Shown piece by piece: positions 12,789 to 25,165 of a stretch of 64,000 bases of DNA. The translations under genes and the position numbers were made by a program. The DNA lies in the NCBI GenBank assembly GCA_016617855.1, contig JAECUM010004987.1, positions 97,001 to 161,000 of the forward strand, given 5' to 3'. The notes below the pieces were generated by a model. It did no database searches and was not told the DNA's origin. It saw only the letters and a program-made list of their open reading frames with translations. Each line of letters begins with the position of its first letter. Position 1 is the stretch's first letter. This stretch comes from Megalonaias nervosa (Eukaryota; Mollusca; Bivalvia; Unionida; Unionidae).

Positions 12789-13076
12789 ATGACACAGAAT
12801 TCGACGAGCGAGCAGGAGTATTATTATGTTCACTCCAAGTACAACGAGTACGCGGGAAATATGTTAGGGTCGGTGATTCACGTGAGATATCAAAGACCGT
12901 TCGATAAAGCAACACTAGCCGGCTATAAGATGAGTGTAAAAGGTGATAATACCAAGCTAGTTGAAATCTTTAAGAAAGGTTTTATTTACACGTTATTTTG
13001 TGATGATATCTCAGAAGGACAACGAGTATATTATGTTAACGTAATGCTGTTTCAGCACCATTTATTTATGGTATGA
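12789..13076 (+). CDS. Hypothetical protein, 95 residues, divergent from polymerase 1
   Basis: An intact frame starting at the ATG at 12,789 and ending at 13,076. It is hydrophilic and Tyr-rich ('EQEYYYVHSKYNEYAGNM'), with no signal peptide or membrane segment and no domain I recognise. It starts about 110 bases from the start region of polymerase 1, on the opposite strand, which could mean a shared divergent promoter within a virus-like element. It is one of few uninterrupted frames here, but chance cannot be excluded at this length. Confidence 0.3.
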   Translation: MTQNSTSEQEYYYVHSKYNEYAGNMLGSVIHVRYQRPFDKATLAGYKMSVKGDNTKLVEIFKKGFIYTLFCDDISEGQRVYYVNVMLFQHHLFMV

Positions 13077-13459
13077 TCTGTGGGAAGGGGCTGTCCTTCA
13101 TTTTTGCAATAGTTATCCAATCATACTCTGCATGCAAAAAGAGAGTGTGTGATTATGGTATAATATATATTTAGAAAAATACAAGAAAATGGGAACAAAT
13201 AGAGTGCGTATAGTCAGAAGAATATGAACAAAAAAGAAAGGATAACAAGATACAAGTTACGATACGAAATGGGAACGTAATAGAGATAGGACACCTAGTA
13301 GACATACTGGAGTGATAGATAGTGTAGAGCTTTGAGAGGTTGAGACATTTATGACATTGTGTAATCTTGTGAAAAGTGGAGGCATTTTGGATGGGGGCAA
13401 TTTTGCAATGGAACGAACTGACACGTATTCACCATTTCCTGTTTCATCATGCGTGTCTT

Positions 13460-13740
13460 CAAAGTGCCACTCAACCATTAGAGTACCTTTTATCACAAAC
13501 TTTACATTTGAATGGTTTCATCTGAAGTATGCATTCTCATGTGTTTTTCATATTACCACTCTGGGAAAACATCTTATTACAAATTTTACATTTGAATGGT
13601 TTATCTCCAGTATGTATCATCATGTGTCTTTTCGTATCAATCATTCGAACAAACGTTTTATCACAAGCTCCACATTTGAAGGGTTTATCTCCAGTATGCA
13701 TTCTCATGTGTCTTTTCATATTAATCATTCCAACAAACTT
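13460..13740 (-). pseudogene. C2H2 zinc-finger protein pseudogene
   Basis: Two clear fingers at 13,728-13,537 ('[17 protein letters not shown]', '[17 protein letters not shown]'), then a frameshift and a third finger piece. The linkers and the CDK-F finger start match the relics at 6.5 and 33.3 kb. No KRAB, BTB or other effector domain is visible. Confidence 0.75.
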
Positions 13741-13980
13741 TTTTCTTCAAAGAAGTGCAAATAAATGCTGATCCATTATTTACTTTATACTTCATTACCA
13801 TTACATTTAGAAATGTTGTTGTCGTTGTTTGAAATGTAATGATAACGATAAAACAGTCTTGTGCGCATAGGAATCATTTATGCAAGGCAGATATAAATAG
13901 GTACATAAAAATGTAAGGCAAAATAATGTCTTCAAAACACAAAATTTTTCAGTACGAATCAAACTATTATCTGAGCACCT

Positions 13981-14128
13981 GCTGTGACAAAGCGGTGGTC
14001 CACGGAAGTTACCGAAGGCGGTAAAATCAAAGAATTCAGTAAATAAAAGGTACGGCTGTGACAAAGCGGTGGTCCACGGAAGTTACCGAAGGCGGTAAAA
14101 TCAAAGAATTCAGTAAATAAAAGGTACG
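13981..14128. repeat. Exact 74-bp tandem duplication
   Basis: 13,981-14,054 and 14,055-14,128 are identical, each starting gctgtgacaaagcgg and ending aaaaggtacg. Zero divergence means a recent duplication or an assembly artefact. Confidence 0.97.
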
Positions 14129-16200
14129 ATGTTCTAAAATGAATGATAATGGTGAGATTATTTTGTAATTGATTTGATTGTTATACATAAAGTCACGATA
14201 GCAATTTGTATCATTTCTGAATTAATGCTAAAATGAGTGTAATTTCTACATTAAGTATATTTGTTTATTTTTATTTAATTGTACACAAATTTATCAAACT
14301 CGCCCCAATAAAGAACTAATTTGAGAAACCACAATGCACCCTAAGGCGCACAACTATGATTATAAAGAACCACAGTCATGCACACAAAAACATAGACGCA
14401 TGCACTTAGACACCTTAATTTTTTCTTATATATTAAAACCCTTTAAACTAAACTCAATATTCTTAGAATTTGGTAAGTCTGAAACTCATTACAATACGAG
14501 CTAGATAGAGGCAGTTCTTACAACTACATGGTCGCAATACAACATCCACGCACATCTAAACATTACGCAAGGACGAACCCAGCGACTATGGCAAAAGTCA
14601 TTACAACATCTCTAATTTTAAAACAAGGGGCAAGGAGGAGGAAACTAGCTATTTGACTAGGTGCCAAGAGAGAGGGCAGTACTATCCTAAGTTCGCAGCG
14701 ATGGAAGAAACAGGGAAACCAGGGCTGCTGCTCGGACGGGGCTAAGACTTGTCAACATAACCCCAAAAGCGCGACAAGAAATATCATTGTGACGGTTGTA
14801 GTGCAACTTGTGCATCTGAGTGTGTTTACTGTATTACCTGGGGATTTTGGTATCACAGACAGTGTCAGCCCACGAGTGAAGAAAAACAAGGCTGTGCGGA
14901 AAGTTACATTTGGATTATGTTTCTCCTGTCGTTCTTTGAATAAGTCGAGGTTTGACTTCCTCAATGCTTTGCAACGTGTCGAGACGGTGAGTGTACGACA
15001 GACTTAGTTAACAGTTAAAAATAATTAAAATTTCGAACAGCAATATCATTCTATCACAAGGTTCAATGTAAGTTTATTGTTTGGAACGCCATATATGTAC
15101 CAGTTATAACGCCTCCATTAGCAAACATTTGGTCCCCAAGTATGAAAAAGCTGATGGACATAGAACAGAACACAATAATTAAAACATCATACGCATTTTA
15201 ATGACATATCTTTACAACTCTAAATGACGTGTCCAGAGGTTATAGGAAAGTTTCTAGTTATGAAAACCATTTCTCTAAAACAACTATAAAGATTAATAAG
15301 TTTAAAGTAAATCATACATAAGGATGAATGGTGGTTGTTTTGGACCTTGGCTGATTCGGCCCAAATACAGGCTGATTAAGGCCCAAATACCAGGCTGATT
15401 TGGACGATGTGAAATAAAAAAGAAAAACAATGCAACACCTGATTTATATTAGTAGTTATTACTGTTTTCACATGCATAGTAACAAAATGTAAAATGTTGA
15501 TTTTCAGCTCTTAAATTTACATCAGACAGTTATTAGTAAAGTTATAGCCTAAATCAAAACAAAATAGAACTATGGCATTTAGATTTTATTTAACCAAATT
15601 TATTTTCATTGTATAAATAAAAAAGAATATAAAGTTAACTATTGCCAAATTATGCCAGTCCAGTACCAAACATTAATTCATATGAATTGAACCATTGTAT
15701 TTATTGATTTCCCATGCAGATCGTGCTGTCTATGTATTATATTGACCCCCCAAAATTGTATAGAGTTTGTGACTAGTAATGATGCAGAAATGATCGATGT
15801 TAAAAGTGTTTCTTCTGTACGATATGCCAAATAAAACAGGTTTTCATGTTTCCAGCATGTCGACTGATCACCAACCGAATTGAATAGTCACGTGAATTAA
15901 TAAACTGCGTATATTTTTATTCTGTACACACCATAACTAATATCGAAAAATATACCAGCTGTATATCTTGAACAGTTTTCGAACTCTGCTGCTATTACGG
16001 TTTCCTTTTTTTTTTTTTTTTTTGCATTTCCAATGGCTAAATGACGAGTTAACAAAATATAATCGGAACACCTTGAATGTGTCGGTTCCTTTACTAAATT
16101 ACAATTCGAGTATTTTAGCGGAAAATGTGAACCCTATATCACCTTCGATATATGAATGACTGAACCATATCGATTCATTATAATTGTAATTTTACTTATC
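14129..16200. other. No gene recognised
   Basis: AT-rich non-coding sequence. There is a short repeat 'caggctgatt.g.cc.aatac' near 15,365-15,400 and a poly-T tract near 16,010. The short frames do not match anything I recognise. Confidence 0.5.
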
Positions 16201-16204
16201 GAAT

Positions 16205-16792
16205 ATTATTTCGCTTATAGGCTGCAAGATCAAAAGACCTAGAACAATTGACCGCTGCTGGAGATAGCCGACTTTTGTTTAAGCCTCAGTCGTCTATTTC
16301 TTTGAAGCAACATTCATACGACCCCGGTGTTGATTCGATCGCCGCATATATCATTGACAACTACGTTGACGATGTATCTCGTAAGCCCATAACAACCACA
16401 AGTGATGGGAATTACCTGTATAATGCTATTTCCTACTGACCAGCAATGAAGCCCTTGCAAGTCAGATGTGATATCTAACATGTGTGCAGTTAGCGACAAA
16501 AATAAATACATATATAAATCACCAAATTAGCAAAGAATTTCTCTAAAGTATGTTTTGATGCTGGTATCAGTGGATCTTTTTCCAACGCTTGGCATTTGCA
16601 AGCCCTTATTGATATCACTATGTGCCGAATAAGACGCATATACCCAAATATTAATGGTGATAACGATGGTGCCTGAATGTACGTCAACAAAACATTCTAT
16701 CCAAGTAATCCGCTCCAGTCCGTTTGGTCACTGGGGGCGCACACCAGTTATTATGTACCGTTGAGAGGGTGGCATATGTAAGGTGACGTTGT
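16205..16792 (+). pseudogene. OTU-domain (cysteine protease-like) fragment, catalytic Cys lost
   Basis: The frame at 16,248-16,439 ends in 'TTTSDGNYLYNAIS'. In OTU deubiquitinases the catalytic motif is D-G-N-C-L-(F/Y)-N/R-A; here the cysteine is Tyr. After frameshifts, later segments read like the rest of an OTU fold, ending near 16,680-16,780 with 'AHTSYYVPLRGWHM', where the family has its N/S-H-(F/Y)-V/P-L histidine block. OTU domains are often joined to transposases, and a MULE-like transposase follows on the same strand at 18.5-19.85 kb, so both may come from one element. Confidence 0.5.
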
Positions 16793-16799
16793 TTGCATT

Positions 16800-18440
16800 T
16801 GAAACATGCACAGTTGAGAGAATGTTGGCATGCATGTATGCTACTTTGCTGTAATGTGGCTAACATTTCTTTGGATATTTTACATATGAAAAGTGTACAT
16901 AATCTAAGCACACTGCTAACTAAAGTGACTGCTCCCTTGTGCTAAAAATTCACCCTGAATTAATCTAAATGACACTATCTTTAGCCGCTATTAAAATCAT
17001 GAAAATGAATTTTGCCCAACTAGACAATGCCAGTTTCAGAAGGTACAATGGATGAATTACCCAATATATAAAATTTTTAGAAAGGTTATCGGATCTTTTT
17101 TGTACAATTTACCTCTGAAGTTCAGGAAGAGAAAATGACCAAGTGGAGCTATCAGTTTTTTTTAAAGGCGCACATCTAGGGTAAGGCCAACTGTATACTC
17201 TATAACCTATATTACACCCATCAGTCATACACCAAAATAAAGGGAATTAAAAGTGTTACGTGTAGGCTCGTACAAAAATAACAAAAGAAAAGAGTTAAGC
17301 CAACAAGCTTTGTAAATTTAACAAAAATGATTTATTTCCCTAGAAAACAATGTAAAAATAGGAAATAGGACTTACGGTTTGTGAATATAATCCAAAATTT
17401 AATCCTAGAATTGAAAATTATAAGTCCTATCACTAAACAGTTCTAATTGAATCCAAGTTGGAATCTCGATGAAATTCCAATATAGAAGGCGATGACTTCA
17501 GATAAGGTCGTTGTAGTGATGGTAACAATTCCTCCTCGAATCACAATTTATAATTTTCCAGTTTAGAATTCCAGAATAAATTTCCACTGAATGTCTTTGT
17601 CCCAGAACTTTTATAAAAAAGAGCACTCGTGTAGTTTTCTAGAGAATAAATTATTAATCCCAAAAAATAGACGAACTTCAGAACAACTGGCATCTACGAT
17701 AGAAAAAACACCTAGAACTCTTAAAGGAGTATGATACAACTGAATAGATCTACTAGCAAATGGCTGTTTTAAGCCGCGATTTTAGATCACATGTTGGCTC
17801 ACGTGACGAGTAACGTGATCACTAATTGGAACAGCGCAGTAAAAAATGCCATTTATCACGTAGGCCCGAATAGCCTTATCTGAAAATCATATTCTCACGC
17901 TGGAAATAAAAAAGAAAGGCTGTTTACAATTTAGCTAACACGTAGGCCGAACATGACCTTGGTCATATCTAATCGTTTTCACTCGACCTTTACAAACGTC
18001 TCAACCAAGGTAAACTAAAAATAGTGCTTAAGCAACCGTTACATTCTAATCAGATCAAGTGAATTTTCTGAAAAGAGATTCAAATCCAATGAAAATTATC
18101 ATTACAATAAAATGTAATGAAACAAAATTAAAATAAAAAAGAATTTAAAACTAACACACAAGTAATTAAATTACATATACGTAACAAAAGTTCTTTGAAC
18201 AATATCTAAGATATGCAACGTCTTTTTGAAATAGCCGATATAACCAATGAGGAAACCCGAGGAAATTATTTTCTTTAAATTTCTAACCTATGTAAAATAC
18301 GAAACTGGAGATCCACTCTAACCGTATTGTGGTATTCAGTAGGAAAAATACCGAAACCAAATGTATGGTAGAGCATGAACCACGTTGCGACAGCCTCTGA
18401 TGTTAAAAGGTGGAATATATAAGAATCGACAACAAATTAT
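16800..18440. other. No gene recognised
   Basis: Non-coding by eye, AT-rich, with no long frame and no repeat copy found elsewhere in the window. If the OTU fragment and the transposase are one unit, this would be its intron or decayed linker. Confidence 0.45.
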
Positions 18441-18479
18441 AAAACGCAGAATATCGTTTTCTGGATCGTCTGCCGGTGA

Positions 18480-19850
18480 GAGAGATTGCTTTCGTGAAGA
18501 TGATGCAGCTGATGATGACAATAATTATTAGATGGAGACGTACATTCACGCAAACAACTACCATTAAAAGTTCGCCAACTATCGTGCAAATGGATCGGTT
18601 GATGATGGCAGTACTTATTGTTACGATACTGATGGAGATAATGATAGTCGCGATGATGATGTCAACGAATATGGTGATAAATACATAAATACAATAGACA
18701 GTGATATTTCTAGCGATAATGGTCTTATGGAGAAAGATAACGATACAGATCATAATGAAACTGAAGTTAATAATTGTGACAACAACGAATGTTACCTGAA
18801 ACAATTAAAGCCAAAATGACAGACTTTTAAGTAACGAAGACATTTTGTCCATTCTAACTAACACAATTGCCCAAATGATATGCCACCATGGCATGAACAT
18901 AATGTTTATGTTGTACTAGACATATTTGGCAATAACCATAAAAGAACAAATGAATTCACTGATGATTGTGGTGCATGGGACACGCATGCAGGAACTAATG
19001 TTAACAATACTTTTCTGCTCGAATCGGAAAATAGACTGCGTCTGGATTATACACAAAACAATGTAATATGTATGAAGCAAGTACAAAATAAGAATATTAC
19101 ATACATTCCAATTAAACCACAAGCTGAAGAGGTGCTTTCATTCCAGATATTATACAAAGCTTGAAAGGAGATGAAAAGTTTCAGGGACGTATAACAACTA
19201 CAATTAAGGCACCCAGTCGAATACATTTTATCCTAAAACTTGCTGCAGTAGACTATTGTCGGGGAAAGGTCTTTAAAAATTAACCAACCACATGGAAACT
19301 GTAAGCGTAGTGAGCCCTATCGACGAACAAATCCAAACATTATAAGAGAAGCTCTGAATGGTATAGGGAAGATAAAGGCATCGCATAAATATTTACAGAT
19401 GAGAAATGAAGATAACTTTAGTGCGCCAAAATCTTCAAGGTAAATTCAAGACAAAATTTATGGAGAAAAGAAGAAAGTCGAAACATCTGTACCAGGAATA
19501 AATATCTAGCCGACGATTTAATAGAAATTTTAGGTGAGCTTCACACAAATATCGATGATTCTGACAAAAAAAAGTGTCCCGTTACTGTATTGTATACTGC
19601 AGAACAGATTTTAGACATAATAAAAACTTTTTCAGGACAGGATAAAAGCATGATTGGAATAGACCGAACTTTTAAGTGCAATGTCATAAAAAATAGAAGC
19701 CTTGTGAACGTGAAAACTGATCAATACCGAGTTTTCTTAGGTAATGATCAATACCGTGATTTCACCTGGCCAATGACACTGGATTTTTGCCCAATTGGAA
19801 TTTTCATAGGTATTAACAAGTCTGAACAAGACGCCAATTGAACTGCTCTC
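18480..19850 (+). pseudogene. MULE-like DNA transposase with FLYWCH-like region, broken
   Basis: The plus-strand frames give, in order, an Asp/Asn-rich acidic stretch (18,490-18,800, with stops). A segment 'CGAWDTHAGTNVNNTFLL...NVICMK' (18,880-19,164) follows, resembling FLYWCH-type zinc binding. Then come a segment with 'PYRRTNPNI' and finally 'DKSMIGIDRTFKC' (19,640-19,680). A G-(I/V)-DRTF motif opens the catalytic core of MULE-type transposases and supplies the first Asp. The frame ends at 19,841 after 'DFCPIGIF', before the remaining catalytic residues could appear. Several frameshifts; inactive. Confidence 0.5.
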
Positions 19851-19869
19851 TAGAGCTTTATTCGCTTAT

Positions 19870-20165
19870 TTACCTATCATATAAGTCCTGCCTCCTCTGT
19901 CGGCAGGCAAAATCAGCAATACATTCAATACATTTCTTACTGGTGGACCCATTTATTTACAGTTCCGACATGATGAATTAATATCGTTCATGAAGCCCCA
20001 CCACTTGCAAGGGAATCATTGATTCACCTTTCATACAAGACCTGCCTCGACACTGCATTAGCTATGATAGGCAGAATCAGCGAAATGCATGCCTTATAAG
20101 TCGACCCGAATTACATGCAATTCCGGCAAGACGGATCAGTTCGCTCATGACAGTACCCTTTTTCA
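19870..20165. repeat. Diverged two-copy tandem repeat
   Basis: Two units share 'cata.aag.cctgcctc', 'ggcaga.tcagc.a.a', 'gacc' and 'ca.ttccg.ca.gat'. They start near 19,880 and 20,025. No coding motif. The following stretch to 20,830 has no gene I recognise. Confidence 0.5.
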
Positions 20166-20843
20166 TTGCCAAGAACAGGCTCCCGTCCGTGGAAAACCAG
20201 ACTTTTGTAATGAAATCACTGTCTACTCATGACACTTCAGCTCGAGACCATCAACAAGATCCAGTATGACCTCTGAAGTGGTATCTTAAAATGACAGAGC
20301 CGTTGCTTCCAGGAGATGACGCTTATTTTACCCTCTCAAACAAGGGCAGAAAGATATATCAGCACATACCTATTCATCCTCATTTAGGTGGGTTCTTTGC
20401 TGTACATATCGAGAATTAACCCCAGCAAAAATGAACTGATTACGTATTTCGGCTCATGAGGTTGGGGCTCTTGCCACTAGCATACAATTTGACAAAAATT
20501 GTTCTCTGACATTATCCAAGCCGTGGGATGGAGATCGGAGTCGACGTTTTCCGGTTTTCGTAAAATAGATCTTTCATCCCAAAGGGTTCAAAATCTATCT
20601 GGTCGGACCCTGACGGAATAGGTCAGGTGCTTTGACAGCTTCATAAGAAGCGGCTTCACGTCTTCGCTGGAGAGATTTTAAAAAAAATTTTTTTTTTGTT
20701 TAATTGAACATATGTTGTAAGGATTTTCCTTGTTCCTCTTCATCACCACATTACCTTAAGCTTATTTTCCATCCTGAGCTTTACTCGTGTTCATTCACTT
20801 AAACACAACACACACCAAAAGCTAAAAGATTTCAGGGCATTCT

Positions 20844-22494
20844 CTAGAAAAACCAATTGACCGAGTCAAAAGCGTTTTCGAAATCTATCAGTAAGAGAAG
20901 AACAGATTCATTTTTTCCCACAAGATACTGAGTAAGATCACACAAAATTCTTATGTTTTCACCAACGAATCTCCCATTCATAAAACTCTTTTGACTGTTG
21001 CAAATAGGAAGAGGGAGGACATTCTTGACCCTAGAAGCAATTGACGCCAAAGCAATCTTGTCATCTACATTAAGTAGTGAAACTGGTCTCAAAATTTTAA
21101 TGACTTTTTCTGTCTAAATCTTCCATTTGAATGCAAGAAATAATTCCCTGAGACTGAAATTCAGAAAAATGTTGCATATCATATCCAGCCTTAAAAGACA
21201 TAAGGAAAAAGTCGCCTAGATCTTTCCAAAAGAATCTGAGGAAGTCAAAAGTAAATCCATCTGAACCAGGGCTAGGTTCATTTTTCATATTTTTAAGTGC
21301 TAAATCATATTCATCAAAGGTTAGCTTACCTTCACAATAGCATCTTTCAAAATCTGAAAGTTTTCTATCATGATGTAAAAAGTGATTAAGAGTTTGTAAA
21401 TTATTGTTGTTCTGGCTTTTGTATAGGTTTTCGTAAAATTAACATATCTTTCTGACTTGTTACCATTGTTCCAACTTCCGTAATTCTTTTATTGTTTTGT
21501 TTATGTAATTTCTCTTTTCAATGTTAAGGAAATATTTGGATTGTTTCACCAAACTCATACCGCCTTGCTTTTGATCTTAATATTACACCTTCGACCTTTG
21601 TTTTCCTCATTTCTTCTTAATCTGTTTTTTTTTTTTTAATTTATTTGGTTCTTTTATAATAGTGGGGTTATTAGTTTGATTCACTAAAGTATGCAAGATC
21701 CGTATTTCAGCTCTCATTTTCTTTTTAAATTTTGTTTCTCAAGTTTTGCCTTACCTTCAGAATAACTAATCGATTCTGATCTTATAATCATTTTAAGGAT
21801 TTCAAAAAACAATATATCATTGCAAGGTAATTTCACCTGGTTTTTCTTATGGCCTTCACAATAATATTTTTCTGCTCTATACATCTTATGACCAACTGAC
21901 TATGACTATTCTTCTTACTTTAATAGCTTTGAAATGAATTTCCAGTACCCAGGATTTCTGGGTAGTGCGAATATTAGTAATTTCGGTGTTATTGCTGAAT
22001 GGTCTGTTTTATACCCTGGAATAATGGATGCATCAAGACAACCTGAAAACATATCTTCAGAGGTTAAAAAATAGTCCAACCTACTTTGTTTCACCGGATT
22101 TGCCTGTCACCAGGTAAACATTCTACTCACAGGATTGACAGCTCTCCATGGATCCTCTAAGTCAAGTTGATTCTTGTCCCTGGATTGCAGCTCGGGCCAC
22201 GGAATGTTTATCATGCAGGATATTATAAGAGTCAAGTTCCATGTCTTGAATATGATTCCAGTCACCACAGACAATAACAGAAGAATTGTTAAAATTTATG
22301 ATATCTTCTTTCCAACACTTATAGACCCATTCAGCCTCCCAGCATTTTTCAATCTCAGCAATACTATGTGTCTCCTGTAGACAGATAATGGATGTATTCT
22401 GGTATTTCACCCAGCAGAAAATATCTCTACTTTTTAAATTGGAACTACGTAGACCCCTAACAGTCACTGATAAAATTTTAATTTGGGTATCCAT
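20844..22494 (-). pseudogene. L1-like retrotransposon ORF2 (endonuclease plus reverse transcriptase start), broken
   Basis: Minus-strand reading starts at 22,494 with 'KILSVTVRGLRSSNLKSRD' and 'SIICLQETHS', the first blocks of an apurinic-type endonuclease (the QETH motif holds the metal-binding Glu). 'VIVCGDWNHIQD' at about 22,250 is its GDFN-like block. 21,288-21,097 gives 'EPSPGSDGFTFDFLRFFW' and 20,844-21,092 gives 'RPVSLLNVDDKIALASI' and 'LIDFENAFDSVNW', the reverse-transcriptase blocks up to the first catalytic Asp. The sequence ends there, so the active-site DD box is absent. ORF1 lies upstream at 23.5-24.3 kb. Confidence 0.85.
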
Positions 22495-22924
22495 TACTGG
22501 TTATGTTTTTTATTTGAAGTTTCATAGAAGTTATATAACTGGGCATTACACAACAAATGTCATAAAAATGACTCGCGTACACCCAGGGACACACTCTTAC
22601 ATGCACCACCACAAGATGTTTACAAAAGTGATTAGTGTAGTACAAAGTCATGAAACAATGGATACACATATGATGTTGCCCAAAATAAAGACACATGAAG
22701 TCTGTTCTACATTAGGGTGTTGATATTCAAATAAACTTCTAAAATCAATACAGTATAGCTGTATAAAAAAACTACATAAAACACAGCTTTTGCTCGTTCA
22801 TTTTCTTCATCTGCCAAGAGATTAAAAGCCATTTTATACGAGTTCTTCATTGGTTTGTTGTCTGTGAGTGTATAAAGGTTAGTGAGACACAAGACATACA
22901 CGCACACATGCATGCACGCGAACG

Positions 22925-23044
22925 TACATACATACATACATACATACATACATTTTTTATGCATTAATATATAGACATATACATACATATGGTATACACC
23001 CATATATATACAAACATGCATGCATGCATGCATGCATGCATACA

Positions 23045-23075
<31 letters not shown>

Positions 23076-23122
23076 GTATGCATTCATATATAGACACATA
23101 CATACATACATACATACATACA

Positions 23123-23153
<31 letters not shown>

Positions 23154-23242
23154 TTATGCATTCATATAAAGACATACATACATACATACATACCTACATA
23201 CGTACATATTTACGCATTCATATATATACATACATACATACA

Positions 23243-23273
<31 letters not shown>

Positions 23274-23300
23274 TTATGCATTCATATATAGACATATGCA
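22925..23300. repeat. (ACAT)n microsatellite array
   Basis: Long ACAT/ATGC-type tetranucleotide array, with interrupting units 'tatttatgcattcatata.agacatacatac' that recur about five times. The array therefore also has a higher-order period of about 65-75 bases. It is inserted between ORF1 and ORF2 of the L1-like element. Confidence 0.95.
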
Positions 23301-23457
23301 TACATATGACCAATGTATGAAAAACACAAACATCTTATACTCATTCTTTTGAAGATCCAGCACAAGTAAAGCACAACTCCAAATTAAGCTGCAAGGTCAT
23401 GTAATATTTCTTACCCATTATAGACTTTGTCCTGTTATTAAAGCCACTTTTCTTAAC

Positions 23458-24262
23458 TCAGAATATACATAGGCCAGGAAAAAAAAAATCGCATCTTTTG
23501 ATACAAAGTTTTATACTTCCAATTGTAAGAAGAATCACTATGAAAAATTTCACATCTGGATTGAGATTGATTGTTTTATCAATGTCATCAAAAAGGTCAA
23601 ATTTGTACCTTTTTCCCGTCTCTGTCTTGGCATGCACACTGCAATTGTAATTCCATGAACATTCAATTTTTGGATGGGTGGTCAGTCTATTTAAGAGTCC
23701 CATATTTTGCCGAGTGACATCTTCCACTATTCTTATATTGTATTTGCTCACAAAATCTCTTTTCTTCCCGGCGATACTGACTTTGGATTCTGCATTCCCA
23801 AATTTCGTAACGACTGGCTTTAGGGCACTTTTCCCAGGGATCTGATGTATTGCAAGAATATCCATCTCATCTAATATTTGGGCTGTTACATTTTTCACCA
23901 TCTCTGTAAACGTTGCTTTTCATTTTTCATTCTGTGATTCAGGGAAGTGAAAATTTTGATGTTATTTTTATTGAGTATTGTTCATTATGGTTTGAAGTCT
24001 TCATGGTTTCATTAGAACGATTTTCATTAATTTTAATTTCTTCCATTAGCTTTTTATTTTCTTTCCTTGAGACCTCTGATTCTTGTTTCCACCTGTTATT
24101 TTCAAAGTTCGCTGATTCCGTTTTTTCTTCCAGCTTTTTTGTTTGGTTCACAATTTTTCCGACCTCTTTCCTTAGTTCCACTTTAAATTTATCGAAGAGA
24201 TGGGATACTATGTCAGATGCTTGGATAATTAACTCCTGTCTGACCACTAATGAATTTAACAA
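23458..24262 (-). pseudogene. L1-type ORF1-like protein, broken
   Basis: 24,262-23,939 is a coiled coil (FDKFKVELRKEVGKIVNQTKK..., ESANFENNRWKQESEV...) ending in 'NETMKTSNHNEQYS', the usual join to the RNA-binding part. 23,901-23,458 continues in another frame with 'DILAIHQIPGKS', 'RIVEDVTRQNMGLLNRL' and 'YKFDLFDDIDKTI', matching the C-terminal RNA-binding domain of this ORF1 type. One frameshift splits the two. With the ORF2 fragment downstream it forms a single L1-like element on the minus strand, cut at about 20,840. Confidence 0.7.
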
Positions 24263-24299
24263 AGTTTTTATTTCAAGAAGAGTATGGCAACACTACTCA

Positions 24300-24975
24300 C
24301 GTCCTCAGATAGTGAGCTTGTAGCTGACCTAGTTAATGGCTTGCTGTTGTGCTTTCTAGCACCCTAGAAACTAGCGTTCAGGGTAGACTGAACAGTTTTC
24401 TTAGCATGACTCATTTGCCACAGTAATCTGGACATGTTAAGAGAGTTCAGCACAGCCTAATGCAGGAGCCTCAGTGACTGTGTGGAGTAATTAATGTAGT
24501 TGGTGTAATTGGATCAGCAAGGCGTCCCCTCAAGAAGGTGCAAAGTGACACAAAGTATACACACAAGAGAAAGAATGCTCACGTTCAGATTTCTAAAATC
24601 CACACATTTTACAAAAGACACATAATCCACAGACACAATGAAACCATATATTGAAGGATAAAAGGTTCACATAGACATTGGTCTCAAAATTAATCACTAC
24701 ATCACACCGTTAACTGTGTAATATCACCAACATCTGAGAGAGAATTTGCTAACTGCCTACCCTGGTAGTCATCATGCTATCTCCCCCGCGAGGGAAAATT
24801 TTCCCTTTGTGTAGCCGCTCGCGGACAAATGGAGTCTTTCCCAGTAGGGTTATCTAGCAGCTGTGTCACATACCTTAGGGAACAGAGAGCACACCTCTGG
24901 GGTGAGGGAATGTTTATCCCTCCACCTCTTAACTGGATTCCTAAGGTATTATGACTGGGTAACGTATTCAAACAG
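24300..24975. other. No gene recognised
   Basis: Unassigned sequence between the L1-like ORF1 and the Polinton-end remnant. The short frame at 24,777-24,971 has no recognisable motif. Confidence 0.45.
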
Positions 24976-24979
24976 GAAC

Positions 24980-25062
24980 CTATGCATTCGCGTTCGTTGG
25001 TGTGGATAGTAAATAGGTGTGTGTTTTATGCATTCGCGTTTGTTGGTGTGGATAGTAAATAA
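24980..25062. repeat. Two-copy direct repeat upstream of the 25-kb gene
   Basis: The segment 'atgcattcgcgtt.gttggtgtgga' with 'tagtaaata' occurs twice in a row (about 24,981-25,017 and 25,028-25,062). It lies just upstream of the promoter block and could be part of its control region. Confidence 0.8.
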
Positions 25063-25080
25063 TATGTGAAGTGAGTGTAA

Positions 25081-25156
25081 GGGATGTTTTCGTTCACGTC
25101 CGTGCTTGAAGTATATAAAAGCATAGCGTTCGTCATTCGCGCCATTCAACGCTGAA
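25081..25156 (+). promoter_or_regulatory. Conserved promoter block of the Polinton-family short gene (TATA at 25,111)
   Basis: A TATA box 'gtatataaaa' lies at 25,111-25,120. About 15-20 bases on comes 'agcgttcgtcattcgcgcc' and then 'attcaacgctgaata'. The same order and spacing recur on the minus strand at 45,985-45,900, and a looser version at 47,095-47,001. Conservation in three places ahead of related short genes supports a real core promoter with an initiator around GCGTTCGTCA. Confidence 0.7.
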
Positions 25157-25165
25157 TATAAAAAA

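Noticed and set aside
18403..18804. Ile/Val-rich 133-residue minus-strand frame resembling a membrane protein
   Set aside because: Antisense of the Asp/Asn-rich acidic stretch of the transposase region.
22925..23300. CRISPR-like regular spacing in the repeat array
   Set aside because: Units are tetranucleotide repeats without unique spacers, in an animal genome.
22707..23320. Long open frames made of MYVC/TYIH repeats
   Set aside because: They are translations of the ACAT microsatellite, not genes.
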